A DNA stretch of 64,000 nucleotides from Phorcus lineatus (taxonomy: Eukaryota; Mollusca; Gastropoda; Trochida; Trochidae), in the NCBI GenBank assembly GCA_921293015.1, contig OV121081.1, positions 52,043,877 to 52,107,876 on the forward strand, in the 5' to 3' direction. The translations under genes and the position numbers were made by a program. Below the pieces are notes generated by a model. That model saw only the letters and a program-made list of their open reading frames with translations. It made no database searches and had not been told where the DNA came from. This document shows, piece after piece, positions 25,701-38,054 of this stretch. Within the stretch, counting starts at the first letter, position 1; every line of letters starts with the position of its first letter.

Positions 25701-26581
25701 GATGTTTATTTGAAGCTAATGCTAGCTTACATGTATCAAACAAAAATATAGAATTGCTTAAGTACGATATAATGAATATTGATTTGACAGGAGAGGGAAT
25801 ATGGGATAGCTATTACGATCTTGAACACCCCTCCCTTTACCATCCATCCATTAAGTTCAATTCCTCAAGGTCAGTGAGGGAAGTTTTCGCCACTACGTCT
25901 TGGGTTGCGAGGGTCATAATCCATGTTGACTATCATGTGGAATAGAACCAGTTCTGTCTGACTGGCTATTCTCGGTTACTCCAAAAATTAAGGACTTCTA
26001 TCTCAAAACTCTTATCATTGTTCGTGAGGACTTGATTCCTTAAATGAAACTAATCGTCCTACACCCCTTGACAAGCCTGGATGTCTGCACATCATTGTTG
26101 GCTCGAAGAGATTCTTCACCATCCACGCTCACTTGACCTTGCTAAAACTGACCAAAGATTTTGTTATCAATTGTTGTTTTTGTTGTGTAATTTGTTTTCT
26201 TATTTCATAATGTTGCCTTTTCAGGACCTGGTAGCGTGGATCACGATGGGAGTCCATCACATCCCCCACACAGAGGACTTCCCCATTACTCCAACACCTG
26301 GCGCTCATCTGAGCTTCGCACTACTTCCCTACAACTACTTCGAGGAATGTCCATCATCTCAGTCACGTGACTCTATCAGGCTTGAGTATAAGGACAAACA
26401 CCATCCAGAAGATGGCGTTAAAGTTGTCAGATACGGAAACTCAAAGAAACCACGTTGTATCCCGAAAACCCCGGACTATGACAAAATGGTGGAAGAGAAT
26501 CCATCGTGCGCATTGGAGACACCTTTCGTCGGACCGGTGCAAGGGGGAGATAACACAGTCCATGATAATGGTCACCACTAA
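22729..26581 (+). CDS. Copper amine oxidase 1 (membrane primary amine oxidase, AOC3-like)
   Basis: This enzyme oxidises primary amines with O2 to aldehyde, NH3 and H2O2, using copper and a topaquinone (TPQ) made from its own tyrosine. Coding exons are 22729-24632, 24949-25156 and 26225-26581 (phases 2 and 0), giving 822 aa. A short cytoplasmic start is followed by a membrane segment at residues 17-39, so it is a type II anchored ectoenzyme. Visible residues: TPQ tyrosine Tyr498 in NYDY, catalytic base Asp410 in FIDSG, copper ligands His547 and His549 in LHHHL and His719 in HHIPHTED. The ATG at 22729 was chosen because a good acceptor (TTTTGTTTTCAG) ends at 22718, and CAO2 starts at the same place relative to its acceptor. 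The open frame runs further upstream, but that part is probably intron. Intron 2 begins GC (AAG|GCAAGA), not GT. The nearest relative is CAO2. Confidence 0.93.
24680..24722 (+). repeat. CT-rich simple repeat in CAO1 intron 1
   Basis: An interrupted (TC)n/(TCTG)n run shortly after the exon 1 donor site. Confidence 0.85.
25315..25455 (+). repeat. 48-bp imperfect tandem repeat in CAO1 intron 2
   Basis: About three units share GCAACATGGTATCAAACGCG and TAGCTAATTGTC with a 48-bp step (25327, 25375, 25423). Confidence 0.7.
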
Positions 26582-27220
26582 AGAGCTGACAATCCTATAA
26601 AGGAAATGAGAATCATCACATGATCGTCAATTCATAATCGGAAATATGAATAAGTATTTTCAGTTTTAATGAGAGCAGCCACCGTGAATATAACAATCCA
26701 TATACATTTTGAAAACATCGTTTTTAATTCATCGTATATAACTTTTTATATGAAGCAACCACGTAGTATTTGATGTACATTGTTTTAATGTCAGTTTACA
26801 ACGGTACTGAAACAAGTTTTGTATGGTTTATTTTTCTCTAAAGACTAACGTAATACTATAATATATAATCTAATCTGATTGATTTTGCAAATTGAAAATC
26901 AGCGAGAGGTTTATTTAGGATTCTGGAATAAGGAATATCAAAAGATCATCCTTTGATGTACAATATCATGCATTGTATTGCTCCAAACTTCACAGTCTGG
27001 CCTCAACATCGCACAAAATTGTCATATAAATTCATATAGGAATTTGTTGAAGGCATTTTCATTGCTGTACTGATTTCAAGAAGTTGTTACATGAGCATTT
27101 CTTTGTTTATAAAATGAATTTAGGGTCCCTTTTTGAAAACCAACTTTGTATACCAACAAATGTTAGTTTTATTAATTTCATTGCAAATATATTCAAACTT
27201 AGCTAGTCTTTATCAATTAA

Positions 27221-27540
27221 AGGGACAGTGGCACACGTTTTCGGGTTGGGGTGATCTCACGAGAGATAAAATAAATGTTACAAATTGCAAGACAGAAAGA
27301 AGAAGTTCTAAAACGAGCGAAACATGTTCGTTTACACAACACAAATCTTTTCCCCAACCTTAAATGATTCAGGGCGTTCAAAATTAAATTTTCGCATGAT
27401 ACTTTCTTTTACGACTACGGACACTGGGGTTGATATCGTGAAGTGTTTGACCATCCGAAGATATTGATTTTCGCAGACACTTAAATTCATCGGAAAAAAT
27501 TTTAAGAAATAGAATTTCAAAAACATTGTTACTGCCTCTT
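27221..27540. mobile_element. TTAA-flanked MITE, 320 bp
   Basis: The left end AGGGACAGTGGCAC and the inverted right end (complement of GTTACTGCCTCTT) are flanked by TTAA at 27217-27220 and 27541-27544. Internal similarity to 21171-21424 places the two in one family. Confidence 0.6.
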
Positions 27541-28365
27541 TTAAGTTATGGACTCAAACAATACTTGAGTCATCTTTACGTGAGTATATACATCAGGTAA
27601 TTGATATGAAATTGATGTCAAATGTTCTCTCATTATTTGTGGCGTGAAAAACAAAACTGTTTGCAACTTCATGGTGTAAATATCCATCTGTTTACTAGTA
27701 TGTGGCCTGAAGGGGTTCACAACTGTGTTGTGTGAAGCTTTGAGTACTAAGTATTCTACAATTCTCAGGAAATCTACTGGTGATTGATCTGATTTTACGT
27801 GTGAATAGTTTGCGATAGATTCCATTAGAGTATAGTAATGATTAACAAACAGAGACGGAAATGTTCGAGTGAGATGATTTAACACGCCGAGGATTTTTAA
27901 TCGAGCCGTTTACATCACGTTCGAAATTTTTTTTTAACCATCATGTCATATTTCAATTACAAATTATATCCAACTTTGTTGTATTGAGACTTAAATGTAA
28001 TAGAATAAAACATTTATAACATTCCATTTTCATTGGTCTTTTGTATCGAGGAGAGAGATGACGTAATCTCAAGAAAGTTTGATGCAGATCGCAAGCATGT
28101 CTATTTTGTCACTGCCAATTTTTCAAATTTTGTTTTTATGAGCTTCATATACAGACTGTTTCCATGACGACAATGGGGTCGTTTAAGGGGGGAACTATGG
28201 TGCATTCACGAAAGAAAGATTTTCAAGTATGAATATTTCAATCATTTAATTGATCCGAGTGGTTTTACCTTTAAAGTATGTTCAGTTTATATTTTTGTAT
28301 GTATACTTCCCTATACCATAGCAGTGAAAGAAGTTCATTGCATAAAAATAAGACAGTGTTAAGAA

Positions 28366-28760
28366 GTAGTTCCACTGGTAGAAGTAGTAGTAGCAGCAGC
28401 AGCAGCAGAAGTAGTTGTAGCAGTAGAAGTATAGTTATGGAAATAGCAGTAGCAATTGTAGTTGTTTTAATGTAATGTGGTATTCGGAGATGGAGTAGTA
28501 GCGATAGTATTAGAAGAAAACATAGTAGTAATAGTGGTAGTAGTAGAAGTTGGGATAGCAGTAGTAGTGGTAGTAGAAGTTGTGATTGTGGAAGTAGTAG
28601 TAATGATAGTAGTAGTAGTGGTAGTAGAAGTTGTGATTGTGGAAGTAGTAGTAGTTAGGATAGTAGTAGTAGTGGTAGTAGAAGTTGTAATTGTGGGAGT
28701 AGTAGTAGTTAGGATAGTAGTAGTAACAATAACAACAACTGTAGTAGCAGTAGATTTAGT
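28366..28760 (+). repeat. Imperfect AGT/AGC trinucleotide repeat with higher-order units
   Basis: Mostly GTAGTAGTAG with periodic GAAGTTGTGATTGTGG interruptions about every 65-70 bp in 28540-28700. The valine-rich open frames here are a by-product of the repeat. Confidence 0.9.
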
Positions 28761-28945
28761 AAAGACAGTTGTTGTTTGTATGTATACCTAGTCACATTTC
28801 TTCAAGAGACCATTTACACTGATTTAAGTTCACCCATTAGTTTAGGGTTTAGTCTTTTAATTTGGTTTGGCCGGAGTTACAGATCATAATCTAGTTGTGG
28901 TTAGGGCCCAGGGTAAGGAAGGAACCTCCAAGTATTAAATTTTGA

Positions 28946-29008
28946 GAATCACCTTCATAGCTACATAGTATAGTAGAATTCTATAGTGTGTAACTATGAA
29001 GGTGATTC
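28946..29008. repeat. 63-bp hairpin-forming inverted repeat
   Basis: The arm GAATCACCTTCATAG and its complement CTATGAAGGTGATTC close a loop around TAGTAGAATTCTATAG-like sequence that is itself partly palindromic. Confidence 0.75.
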
Positions 29009-29399
29009 AACCAGGGGAGCATCTCAAAACTTTTTTCCAAGGGGGAGATGGGAGTTCCTTGATGACCCTGAGCCCTGTGGGTTAGTTGGAGTGGGTGTTT
29101 AGGAATTGGTTGTAGGAAAAGGCTCTGAATGGAGTGATATTTTAGAGGTTGGTTCTTCATCGTTGTGTTTGGACAGATGGTTCGAAATGATGTGGGGTTG
29201 AAGGAGTTCGTTCTTGATTCAGAGGGATTTCAGGAGGACGTTTTGAATGTGTTAGCGTTGGAAGAAGACGTCCCCAATCAATGGTGATGACGTCACTCTT
29301 CATTGTTAACAGTGGGTTATTTTCAAGACTCCTCTGCTCATTGACCCTCCCGGCCAAGAGGCATGTTAGAAACTAGATGTAAAGAAAAATAGCCACCAC

Positions 29400-29680
29400 T
29401 GGACGCCATGGACCCCGAGAACAATGCCAGCTGGAGCTAGTTAACATGCTCCTGGTAGGGGAACCCACGCAGGTTGACGGGTAGAAACCAGACCAAATTT
29501 GAGTTCTTCTAAAACCTGTTTTCTATCTCTCGCTATGCCTTTCTTTCCGTCTTTTCCCCTACTCCTTTCTCCCTGATCTGTCTACTCTCTTCTGGATGCT
29601 AGTCATCCGCGTGTTGAATAACTGACATGTTGTTGAAAGCGCGTTAAAGCCCAAATCACTCACTCACTCACTCACTTAAA
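29400..29680 (+). repeat. Probable retroelement 3' tail ending in (TCAC)n
   Basis: A GC-richer stretch ends with AAAGCGCGTTAAAGCCCAAA and then about five TCAC units (29657-29677). A unique body with a short tandem tail of this kind is typical of SINE or LINE 3' ends. The class is not identified. Confidence 0.4.
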
Positions 29681-30190
29681 AAAAATAATGTGTGTAGTCT
29701 TTATGCTTCAGGTATGACAATATAAACGTTTTAGGCATGAACATTATTTTCAAACCTACGATTATTAAGCACTTGACGTTTAATGCATGGAGCGCATATA
29801 GACAACAAGGATTGCATGATTTAAACACGTAGACGTGGTATCAATTACCTGTTAATCGCGGTGCACTGAAAATTTTTATTTTATTTTTTTTTATATTTTC
29901 CATATTTGTGTTACAGGCAAAAATAAGTAATATGTTTAATCAAACAATCGTCACATAAATAAAGATACAAGAAATCCACAGTTGGCTATTACATTTTAAA
30001 AAAAAGAAATCTAAATAACATTATTTTCCAAGTAATTAGTGTAAACTTGACCAATATTGAAAAAACTTTGCTTCAGTTTCGGTTCATAGAAAAATATATC
30101 TAGATAAGTCATAATAACGTACAATTTCATGAAGATGTTCTATCTTTGGTTTGTAACCATTAATGCTACATCTATGAATATATTTTTTGA

Positions 30191-30646
30191 CTAGTAATTT
30201 AGTAAAATGATTGCATTTACAGGATTATTGTTCTTTCCGTTCATTCCCGGTATAGCAATTTTATTAGTAAATTCTAATTTCAGTTGAACAGAGTTTAACC
30301 ATAATTCTATTTCCTTCCATAATCTGAGGGTAGGTTCACATTCCCAAAGCATATGTTTTAAGGTTTCTATTTCACTTTTGCAAAACGCACAAAGTGGTGA
30401 TGATATATATCCTATTTTATAAAGAAATTGTCTTGTTGGGAGAATATTATGAATACTTCTATATTGCAACCATTTTAAGTCTGTGCTTTTCGAACATTTA
30501 TTAGCAATAATGTTAAAAACTTTCCAATCTTTTTCATCAAAATCACTTGGAAAAGGCATTCGGAGTCGCGGATTAACACGCCCATTAAAAGTACAATAAT
30601 GTATACATCTGCAGATAATGTGATTGCAAAAATAGCAATGTGTCAT
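30191..30646 (-). pseudogene. LINE reverse-transcriptase C-terminal fragment (zf-RVT type)
   Basis: The minus-strand frame carries the segment DLKWLQYRSIHNILPTRQFL, then CAFCKSEIETLKHMLWEC, a Cys-x2-Cys..His..Cys arrangement, followed by LWKEIE. This resembles the zinc-binding tail found after the reverse transcriptase of L1-like non-LTR retrotransposons (Pfam zf-RVT). No reverse-transcriptase catalytic core is recognisable upstream on this strand, so it is a 5'-truncated, inactive copy. Confidence 0.7.
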
Positions 30647-31254
30647 TTGTTCAATATCTAAATGACATTACTTCGGATGAATTCAAGGGAAAGGGAATAT
30701 GCTTTTTAAGTGTTGACAAAATCTAAATGGATACTCTATAACCCTAAAGGTTTCCCTAAAAGGAATAACTATTTTGAGAATGACATTCTTAAAATTGGGC
30801 TTATGAACAACGACGGAAAAATTTAATGGATAAACAATAAAGGTAGTAATCTATTTTCTTTCTGAATAATTTGGTTAGATAATCAAGTCAAACATGTGAA
30901 ATAGCATTTATGTTCCAAAAAGATCATGATTAACAATTCACGGGGACAAAACCAGTTTTTTTATTCTTCAGGGATATTTACGTTATTTGATACGAAGTGA
31001 TGTAAAAAGCACACTTTGAAAAAAGGGTTTTGTCTGAGATCCAAAACTAATTTCCCCAAGTTGATATCTTGATAATGAAACCTTATGTTTCTATCTGGAA
31101 GATTGATATGAGAAGATGAGCGTTATAACATATGTCGATTATTATTACTGACACCTTTTTGGCACTTATAAAGAGAATCGTTTAAACTCTTTCCCCAGCA
31201 CTGCTGGCACGTATCTGTGTAATTGGGTAACATGTGCATGCGCAGTAGCGTCTG

Positions 31255-31323
31255 GCCGTGACACCGTTCTATATAGTGCAAGTCAGAGTCGAGTCAGGAG
31301 CAGGCAGTTACGCAGTTACCTAG
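31255..31323 (+). promoter_or_regulatory. Possible promoter and non-coding first exon of CAO2
   Basis: A TATA-like CTATATAG at 31269-31276 is followed by a GC-richer purine-rich stretch. This ends in TTACCTAG|GTAATG, a good splice donor at 31323/31324. The coding exon of CAO2 opens 2.6 kb downstream after an acceptor at 33899, with a short 5' leader before the ATG, so an upstream leader exon is expected. The pairing is inference. Confidence 0.3.
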
Positions 31324-33899
31324 GTAATGAATACTATTTTATGCTTTATATATGGTTTTTTTTCAGTATCCTGAATCTACTGGTATTCTTTAATACCGAT
31401 ATCGAAATAATTTGTGTTTATTTATCATATTTTCACAATTCATATAAGGCAAGTCTGTAAACGATGCACATCTAGTCAGCGCTGTAACTACTGGTAACAT
31501 TTCGGTAAGATAAAAGACTTCCAAGTACGGGTAATTGCTATTGTAAGACGAAGCATTATATAATAATGCATTAGTGGAATTCTAGATTAACCCTTATTCT
31601 ATGCAATAGGCATTTGTTACACACATAGTTAGTTATCAATTTTGACTAGGTCACATTCGTTTTAAACTTGTAAACAAGACGAAATATTGCAAAGTATTCA
31701 GGTCACAACGAAACTGTCACATTGGATTTTGAAAAAGCATGTCCTATTATAAAATGTGGATAGCGTGTGTATTTCATGTGGAACGAATTTTTATCCTTTA
31801 TATTACTGCATTATTATATATATATATATATTATTATATACTTTTATATTTTGAAACATTATATAATTCTTTGTGACTATCAAAGGACTCTTGACTATAT
31901 GATATTTAGAATGCAAAGTTACAGATGTTTGAGAAATGACGGTATAATAGGGAGTCAAGACCTAAAGAATTGAATACAAGTTTGCAGTGGTTCTTTGTCT
32001 CTAGAGGTTACACAACTAATTTTCAACGTAATCTGTAACCACTTAAGCAAGATCTCCAGCCAATTATACAGGATTGTGATTGACTGCCTAAAGTTTGTTT
32101 CGAAATCAAAGACTCGGTATTTCTAAAGACTCGGTATTTCTAAAACGGGTCCAGTTAGTGGAGGATGTAAGACGAATCAGTTTTGATAGAAGACGTTATC
32201 CGCAATTTTCACCTCAAATTGTTTGTTTAGAAGAAAATATAAGAATTTCTAAAAGACGTAATGCCTATTGCGGTCAGTAACCTGTTTTTAAACACTAATG
32301 TAACTATAATGATGATAAAATATTGATGCACTGTTGTCCAATGAGTTAATGTGTAAGACGTTTGAATTCTTATCAATCTTATGAAATAAGATCTAGCCAT
32401 TCTCTTACATTTCGTTTTTGTCTACACAACTTTAGATGTGCTTTTTTTACAAACAGATGTGTGTAAGACTAGGGAAATAGATTTATTTACAACCTTGTTT
32501 AAAAACTGTTCATAATTTTGACTCCAACTGCATTCAAACCAATTGAGGACTCTTAATGCTGAACATAACCAATTAATTTCATGATAACATATATTATTTT
32601 ATATTTTTAACATAGGTCATAGTTTTTATCACGGTCATATGTGAAGTTTAAAATCTATCCTTCGTCCGACCAATGACCTCCGTGACGTCAAATTTCTCCT
32701 GGCCGACCAAAGAGAACATTATAAACGTATCTCATTTGATACGTTTTTAAAAATCCGAAAGAAAGTAGCCTAGTCACCATTTATTCGCAATATTTAATTG
32801 GTAGAAAATTATCACAATAGTAATCAGGTGTCGCTAATTTAATTTCCATGTGTATGTTAACTATAACTACATTGAGCACTATTTTTCTCATAAGTAAATT
32901 AGTAAAAAATACTACAATTATGAAACTGGTTAGTTAAGATCCCCCCCCTCCCCCCCTCCTTATGTCTGAGATATTAGATCCTTTTAGTTTGTTTCCAAAT
33001 GCATTAAACAATGATGGTAAATGATAGAAAAAGATAAACCAAATTATTTTCATAACATATATCGTTTGACTTTTATCCGACCCTAAATGTCATATAAGGT
33101 GGTGTGAATATAAAAAATCTGACACACTCATTTCGATATGACAAATATATGACAAATACTTGTTTTCACTGAAATTCTAAAAACAGTTAGATGTATTAGC
33201 AGAAGCCATATCACGCAAGCCATTCACATGAATACAAATGATGTAACCAATCAAACGCTATCAACTTTCAGACTACTTTGAATAAATTCTCAAACTTACG
33301 TTTGACTAATATACACGTGTAATTGTCCAGTTTTCGATCATGATCGCGACGCTCTACATTCTGTGACGGTTTGCTTTTTCGGCTCCTACATCTCTTTTAA
33401 GTGTGAATGACATGTTCTTACTCTTATGTGTTCGTTTATAAGTTTATCTAACTACAAATGATCTTATTAGTCTAATTTAATTATAGGTGTCGGACAAATG
33501 CCAAGGAATGCCGCACCAAACTTTATTGAATTAATACTTTATGACACTGGTTTTCAAAATTGAAATATTATGGCAATCGACTGATATTTCATTACAGAAC
33601 ATGTATACGGCACATGCTATTCATCGATTTACTGGCTATTTATGTTTGTGAGACGGATAAAAAACATCAGTGATAAATTGAAGGCTCATTATTTAGATAC
33701 TGCTCAAGCGTTTAGAACGTACTATTTGTGCTATGGGGCATATGTATAGAGCTGATTAATTATAAATCCCATTTTGATTTGTCGTTGGTTGAGGTTGAAA
33801 CAGTAGAAGTATTTATACAGCCTCTTCACAGTAGCAGCTTTCATAAATAAATGATAAATCATGACAATGTCTCGCCACAAATTGCCTTTTTGTTTCAGA
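31324..33899. other. No coding exon seen; putative intron of the CAO2 5' UTR
   Basis: AT-rich, with short TA repeats (about 31817) and one copy of the CAATTGTCCAGTTTTCGATC repeat core near 33315. Confidence 0.4.
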
Positions 33900-33912
33900 T
33901 ACGACCGACATT

Positions 33913-36900
33913 ATGGAAGACCAAGAGAAGCATCGTCGAAGTATCGGTAGATGGCGCTGTGCCACTATAACCTTGACCTTAATCAGTGCTGGTCTTATCA
34001 TAGCGCTGATCGCTGTTGTTGCTCTAAAGGACAGAAGATTTGAACGACAAGCCGCACCGGATTGTGGAGAGGAATTTACTGAGCCAGACATCGATACATC
34101 GGAGTCCCCAGAACCTGGACTGTTTGATGACTTGACGGTGAAGGAGTTGAAGGCAATCCAAACCTTCATGTACAGCACGGAAATGAACAGGAGGTTCAAC
34201 TTGGCAAAACCAGAAGAGGCTTCTGTGAACAGGAGTTACATCTATTTATCTGATCTTCACCCGCCTCTGAAGTCAGAAGCCTTAGCTTACATGAGTGGAA
34301 AGGGTCATAAACCGGAAAGACAGGCTCGACTTGTGCTGTTCCGTGGAGATAGCAATCCCCCTGTGTCAGAAGAGTACATTGTAGGTCCTCTTCCTAATCC
34401 ATCCAATTGCGAGCTCTACACTGTGGCAGGAAGGAAAAATCCCGTCCCATACGCGTTCAGGCCAGTGGGTGGAGTTGAATACGGGTCATATTATGCACAC
34501 ATGTTCCCCGAGGTTGACGATAAAATCGGGTTTCTTCTGAAGGAAAGTTACGGTGCTACTTTCACGGATTGTGGAGATAGATGCTTGATGTTCTACCCGA
34601 CTCCTGTCGGTTCTGGGGTGATCAAGACCATAACACGAAAGATGTGGTTAACGGTTTGCCATCATGTAGAGTATTACGGATTGAACCCCACAGACCTGAT
34701 CATGTTGGCTAATATCGACTCTATTGATCCGTCTAAATATCATATTGAACGACTAAACTATGCTGGACAGGATTTCAAATCCCTTGATGATCTTGCAGCG
34801 AGTTATAAATCTGGTACGATTTTGAAAAGTAAAATGCCCTTTCCAACAAATGTTGAAGATCTGAAGTCATCAATGTATCGGCGTGGTGACCCAGTTCCAA
34901 AGAACGCCAAGCGAGCCCCAAGAATGTACGAACCAGACGGGAAGCGTTACAGCGTCCACCACCGACATGTCGAGTACATGCAGTGGCAGTTCAACTTCAG
35001 AATGTCAACACTTAGTGGACCACAGTTATACGATATTAAGTTTAACAACGAGCGTATAGCATACGAGGTTGGTTTACAGGAAATAGCTGTGTTCTATGCC
35101 TCCAACAACTCGGCAACTCGCAGTGCTGACTTCATCGACAGTGGAGCTCTGATTGGTACTCACTCTCAGTCTCTGGTGCCGGGGGCAGATTGTCCAGAAA
35201 CAAGCACCTTCTTCAACCACTCCTATCTAGGTGAAACATCTAAAGATCCAGTTCTGCTGCAATCAGCCTTTTGTCTTTTTGAACTCAACCCGGGTCATCC
35301 TCTTCGCCGCCATCTTTCATTCAGTCAAGGAGAAGGAGGCTTTTATTCTGGAATGGAGGATAATTCCTTGGTTCTTCGATCCATCATGACAATTGTAAAT
35401 TATGACTACATAATGGACTTCATCTTTCACCAGAGTGGGGCTATGGAAGTTCGGGTGATGTCCACTGGGTATATATTTGCCTCTCACTACACTCCAAAGG
35501 AGGACCCTTACGGCTGGCAACTGAAGAAACTCACGATTGGCTCGCTCCATCATCATCTTTTCCTCTTCAAAGCTGACGTCGACATCCATGGAGAGAATAA
35601 CAGATACGAAACTCTGGACATATCGCGCGACACGAGTCCAAACTCCCAAACTCCAAAGAACGAAGATGACGTATATCACCAAATTAAGTTTGAAAGAAAC
35701 CTACGGCGAACCGAGATGGAAGCCGCATATAAATACAATTTTGAAACACCAAAATACCATATCATATACAACGAGGACCATAAAAGCCAATACAACGTTC
35801 CCAAGGCTTTCAGGTAGGGAAACGTTATTTGTAGGAATAAGAATTATACGTAAACAATTCACGATATCCGCCTTATAAGCCCTGTCTATTGGTATACGAA
35901 TATCCCTCATCAAAATCCATAGTTTACATATAGGAGACATGATTGAAAAGAAGGCTAGTTAGCATAACAGAATGAAAAAAATAATTCAAATCAAATGTGA
36001 TACACGTCATGAATTGTTGACATGACAACAGCTGACATGTACATGCCTTTGGTCAGTTTTCCTCGTTACTTTTTAATTTCTTCTTTCTTGCCTTCTTTTG
36101 GTTTTGATGACGTCACGCCCATCCACTGGTTAGACTGAAATCTCTGTCAGTGGCAATGTTTCAGTTATAACCATGCACATGACTAATGCCAATAGATCCA
36201 GCTATGAATCGTTGGTCACTTGATGGTCATTCATTATCAGAACATGAACTTTTTGCATGATTTAGTCGACCAGAACATGGTTCATCTTCCATGATATCTC
36301 GGCTGACTCAGCTTTTTATTTTAGCATTTGAAGGAGCATCATGCCCTAAAGTCTCAACCATAGAATTATGAATTTCCTTCGGCGCAAGACCATTTTTATG
36401 CAGATACTTAACAACAGTTCGCGACTGATGAGCTTTCTACTTTATTGAAAAGACCAAACACGGCCAATGCCATCGAAAGAATTAATAATTATTGATAAAG
36501 AACATTTTAGTGCACAAGCAAAGCATGATGCCATTATGTTGCTTGCTTTTTCAATCAAACATCACTACTTATCAAGCACCCCTCTTAATACTTTTACATT
36601 TAATAACACTTTATGTATCTACAAGGCCTAAAAGACCAGTTTTATAGAAGATATGCAGGAAGGAATACTATGAGTCCGTCATATTTTAATATCAATACTG
36701 ATCCATCATTTGAAAGTGTTTTGAAATTCGCCATGATTGACAAATGATATTATTTCAGACTCCATCTGGACGGGATGTCCAAGATGCTTATTCCTGAAGA
36801 ACACGGGAATGAAGCAGTGGTGAGCTGGGCGCGGAACCAGCTGACCGTGACGGAGTACAAGCCCGAGGAGCGAGACGCTAGCTCTCTGTACGGACTCTTC

Positions 36901-38054
36901 GACTCTCTCACTCCAACCGTCAACTTCACCTCCTTCTACGCAGACAACGACAACATTGTGGATAAGGCAAGAACATTCAAGATTGTGTTTTTATCATATG
37001 TTAAAGTGTCACAGGGTTATTATATTATGTTTCATAATTTTAATGTTGCTGGAGTAAAAGCCAAAATATCATATGTCCCGTTTAAAGTTAAAATTATGTC
37101 GAAAACTTGCATTGTCATCGCTTAAATGTAAAAAATTATGATATTTACTTGTTTTCTATAATAATAAAAACGGCGATATAAATATTACAAGGTCCCAATT
37201 CGATGTCCCATTTGCTTTTGTTACTTATGTTATATACTTAACATTAACAAGCCGTATTTGGTCTTTGCGTCTGCTTTGAAAAAAGGTTCCAAAATTATGT
37301 TTCAGTTATTGGCTCGTGCCACTGTCCGGTTTTCGATCACACATCAATTGTTGATTCTAGCTATGCTATACTGATAAGAATTGTAATTTTCGTATATAAG
37401 AAATAGTTCTCTATATAATAACACAATATTTAAGCGTGACATATTTGACTCCAAAAACGTACTCGAAGCCCCTCCAAGGATTTATATATTTCAGAGCCTA
37501 ATTGGCTATCCTGTAGTACTCCAAAAATTTCGGTTTCTATCAACGAGTAGAGTCATTAATTGAACATGAAACCTGAAACCCTCGTCTCGAACTTCTTGAC
37601 CTTGTCAAAAGCGCATGACAAAAGAGTTGGTTGGCAACTTTTGTTGTTGTTGTTGTTGTTGTATAACTTGCCTTGACTGTATTTCATAATGTTGCCTTTT
37701 TAGGACCTGGTAGCGTGGATCACAATGGGAGTCCATCACATCCCCCACACAGAGGACTTTCCCATTACTCCAACACCTGGCGCTCATCTGAGCTTCGCAC
37801 TACTTCCCTACAACTTCTTCGAGGAATGTCCATCATCTCAGTCACGTGACTCTATCAGGCTTGAGTATAAGGACAAACATCATCCAGAAGATGGAGTTAA
37901 AGTTGTCAGATACGGAAATTCAAAGAAACCAAGATGTATCCCTACAACCCCGGATTATGACAAAATGGTGGAAGAGAATCCATCGTGCGCACTGGAGACA
38001 CCTTTCGTCGGACCGGTGCAAGGGGGAGATAACACCGAAAATAGGCACCACTGA
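33913..38054 (+). CDS. Copper amine oxidase 2 (membrane primary amine oxidase, AOC3-like)
   Basis: Same enzyme type and layout as CAO1. Coding exons are 33913-35813, 36759-36966 and 37704-38054 (phases 2 and 0), giving 819 aa. There is a type II membrane anchor near residues 16-38. The TPQ tyrosine is Tyr497 in NYDY, and the catalytic Asp is in FIDSG. Copper ligands are His546 and His548 in LHHHL, and His718 in IPHTED. The ATG lies 13 bp inside an exon that opens after TTTGTTTCAG. Intron 2 starts with GC, as in CAO1. Long parts of exon 1 are nearly identical to CAO1, including silent sites, while residues of about 160-310 and the last 25 of the exon differ clearly. The C-terminal tail after GGDNT differs from CAO1 and ends in RHH. 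Confidence 0.94.
37639..37661 (+). repeat. (TTG)n microsatellite in CAO2 intron 2
   Basis: A short TTG run just upstream of the exon 3 acceptor. CAO1 has a shorter, degenerate TTG-rich stretch at the same place, so it predates the duplication. Confidence 0.85.

Larger units (their letters stand above)
26582..31255. other. CAO1-CAO2 intergenic region, repeat-filled
   Basis: No gene of its own is supported. It holds a TTAA-flanked MITE, an AGT-rich simple repeat, a hairpin, a retroelement-like 3' tail and a LINE fragment, each listed separately. Confidence 0.55.

Noticed and set aside
28477-28791. Valine-rich open frame of about 104 codons
   Set aside because: It is the direct translation of an AGT-type trinucleotide repeat. 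It has no splice context and the frame is open only because of the repeat.
35317-35682. Antisense open frames across CAO exons (also at 22623-23042, 33813-34199, 52317-52601 and others)
   Set aside because: They are shadows of the conserved sense frames, with no motifs or splice signals of their own.
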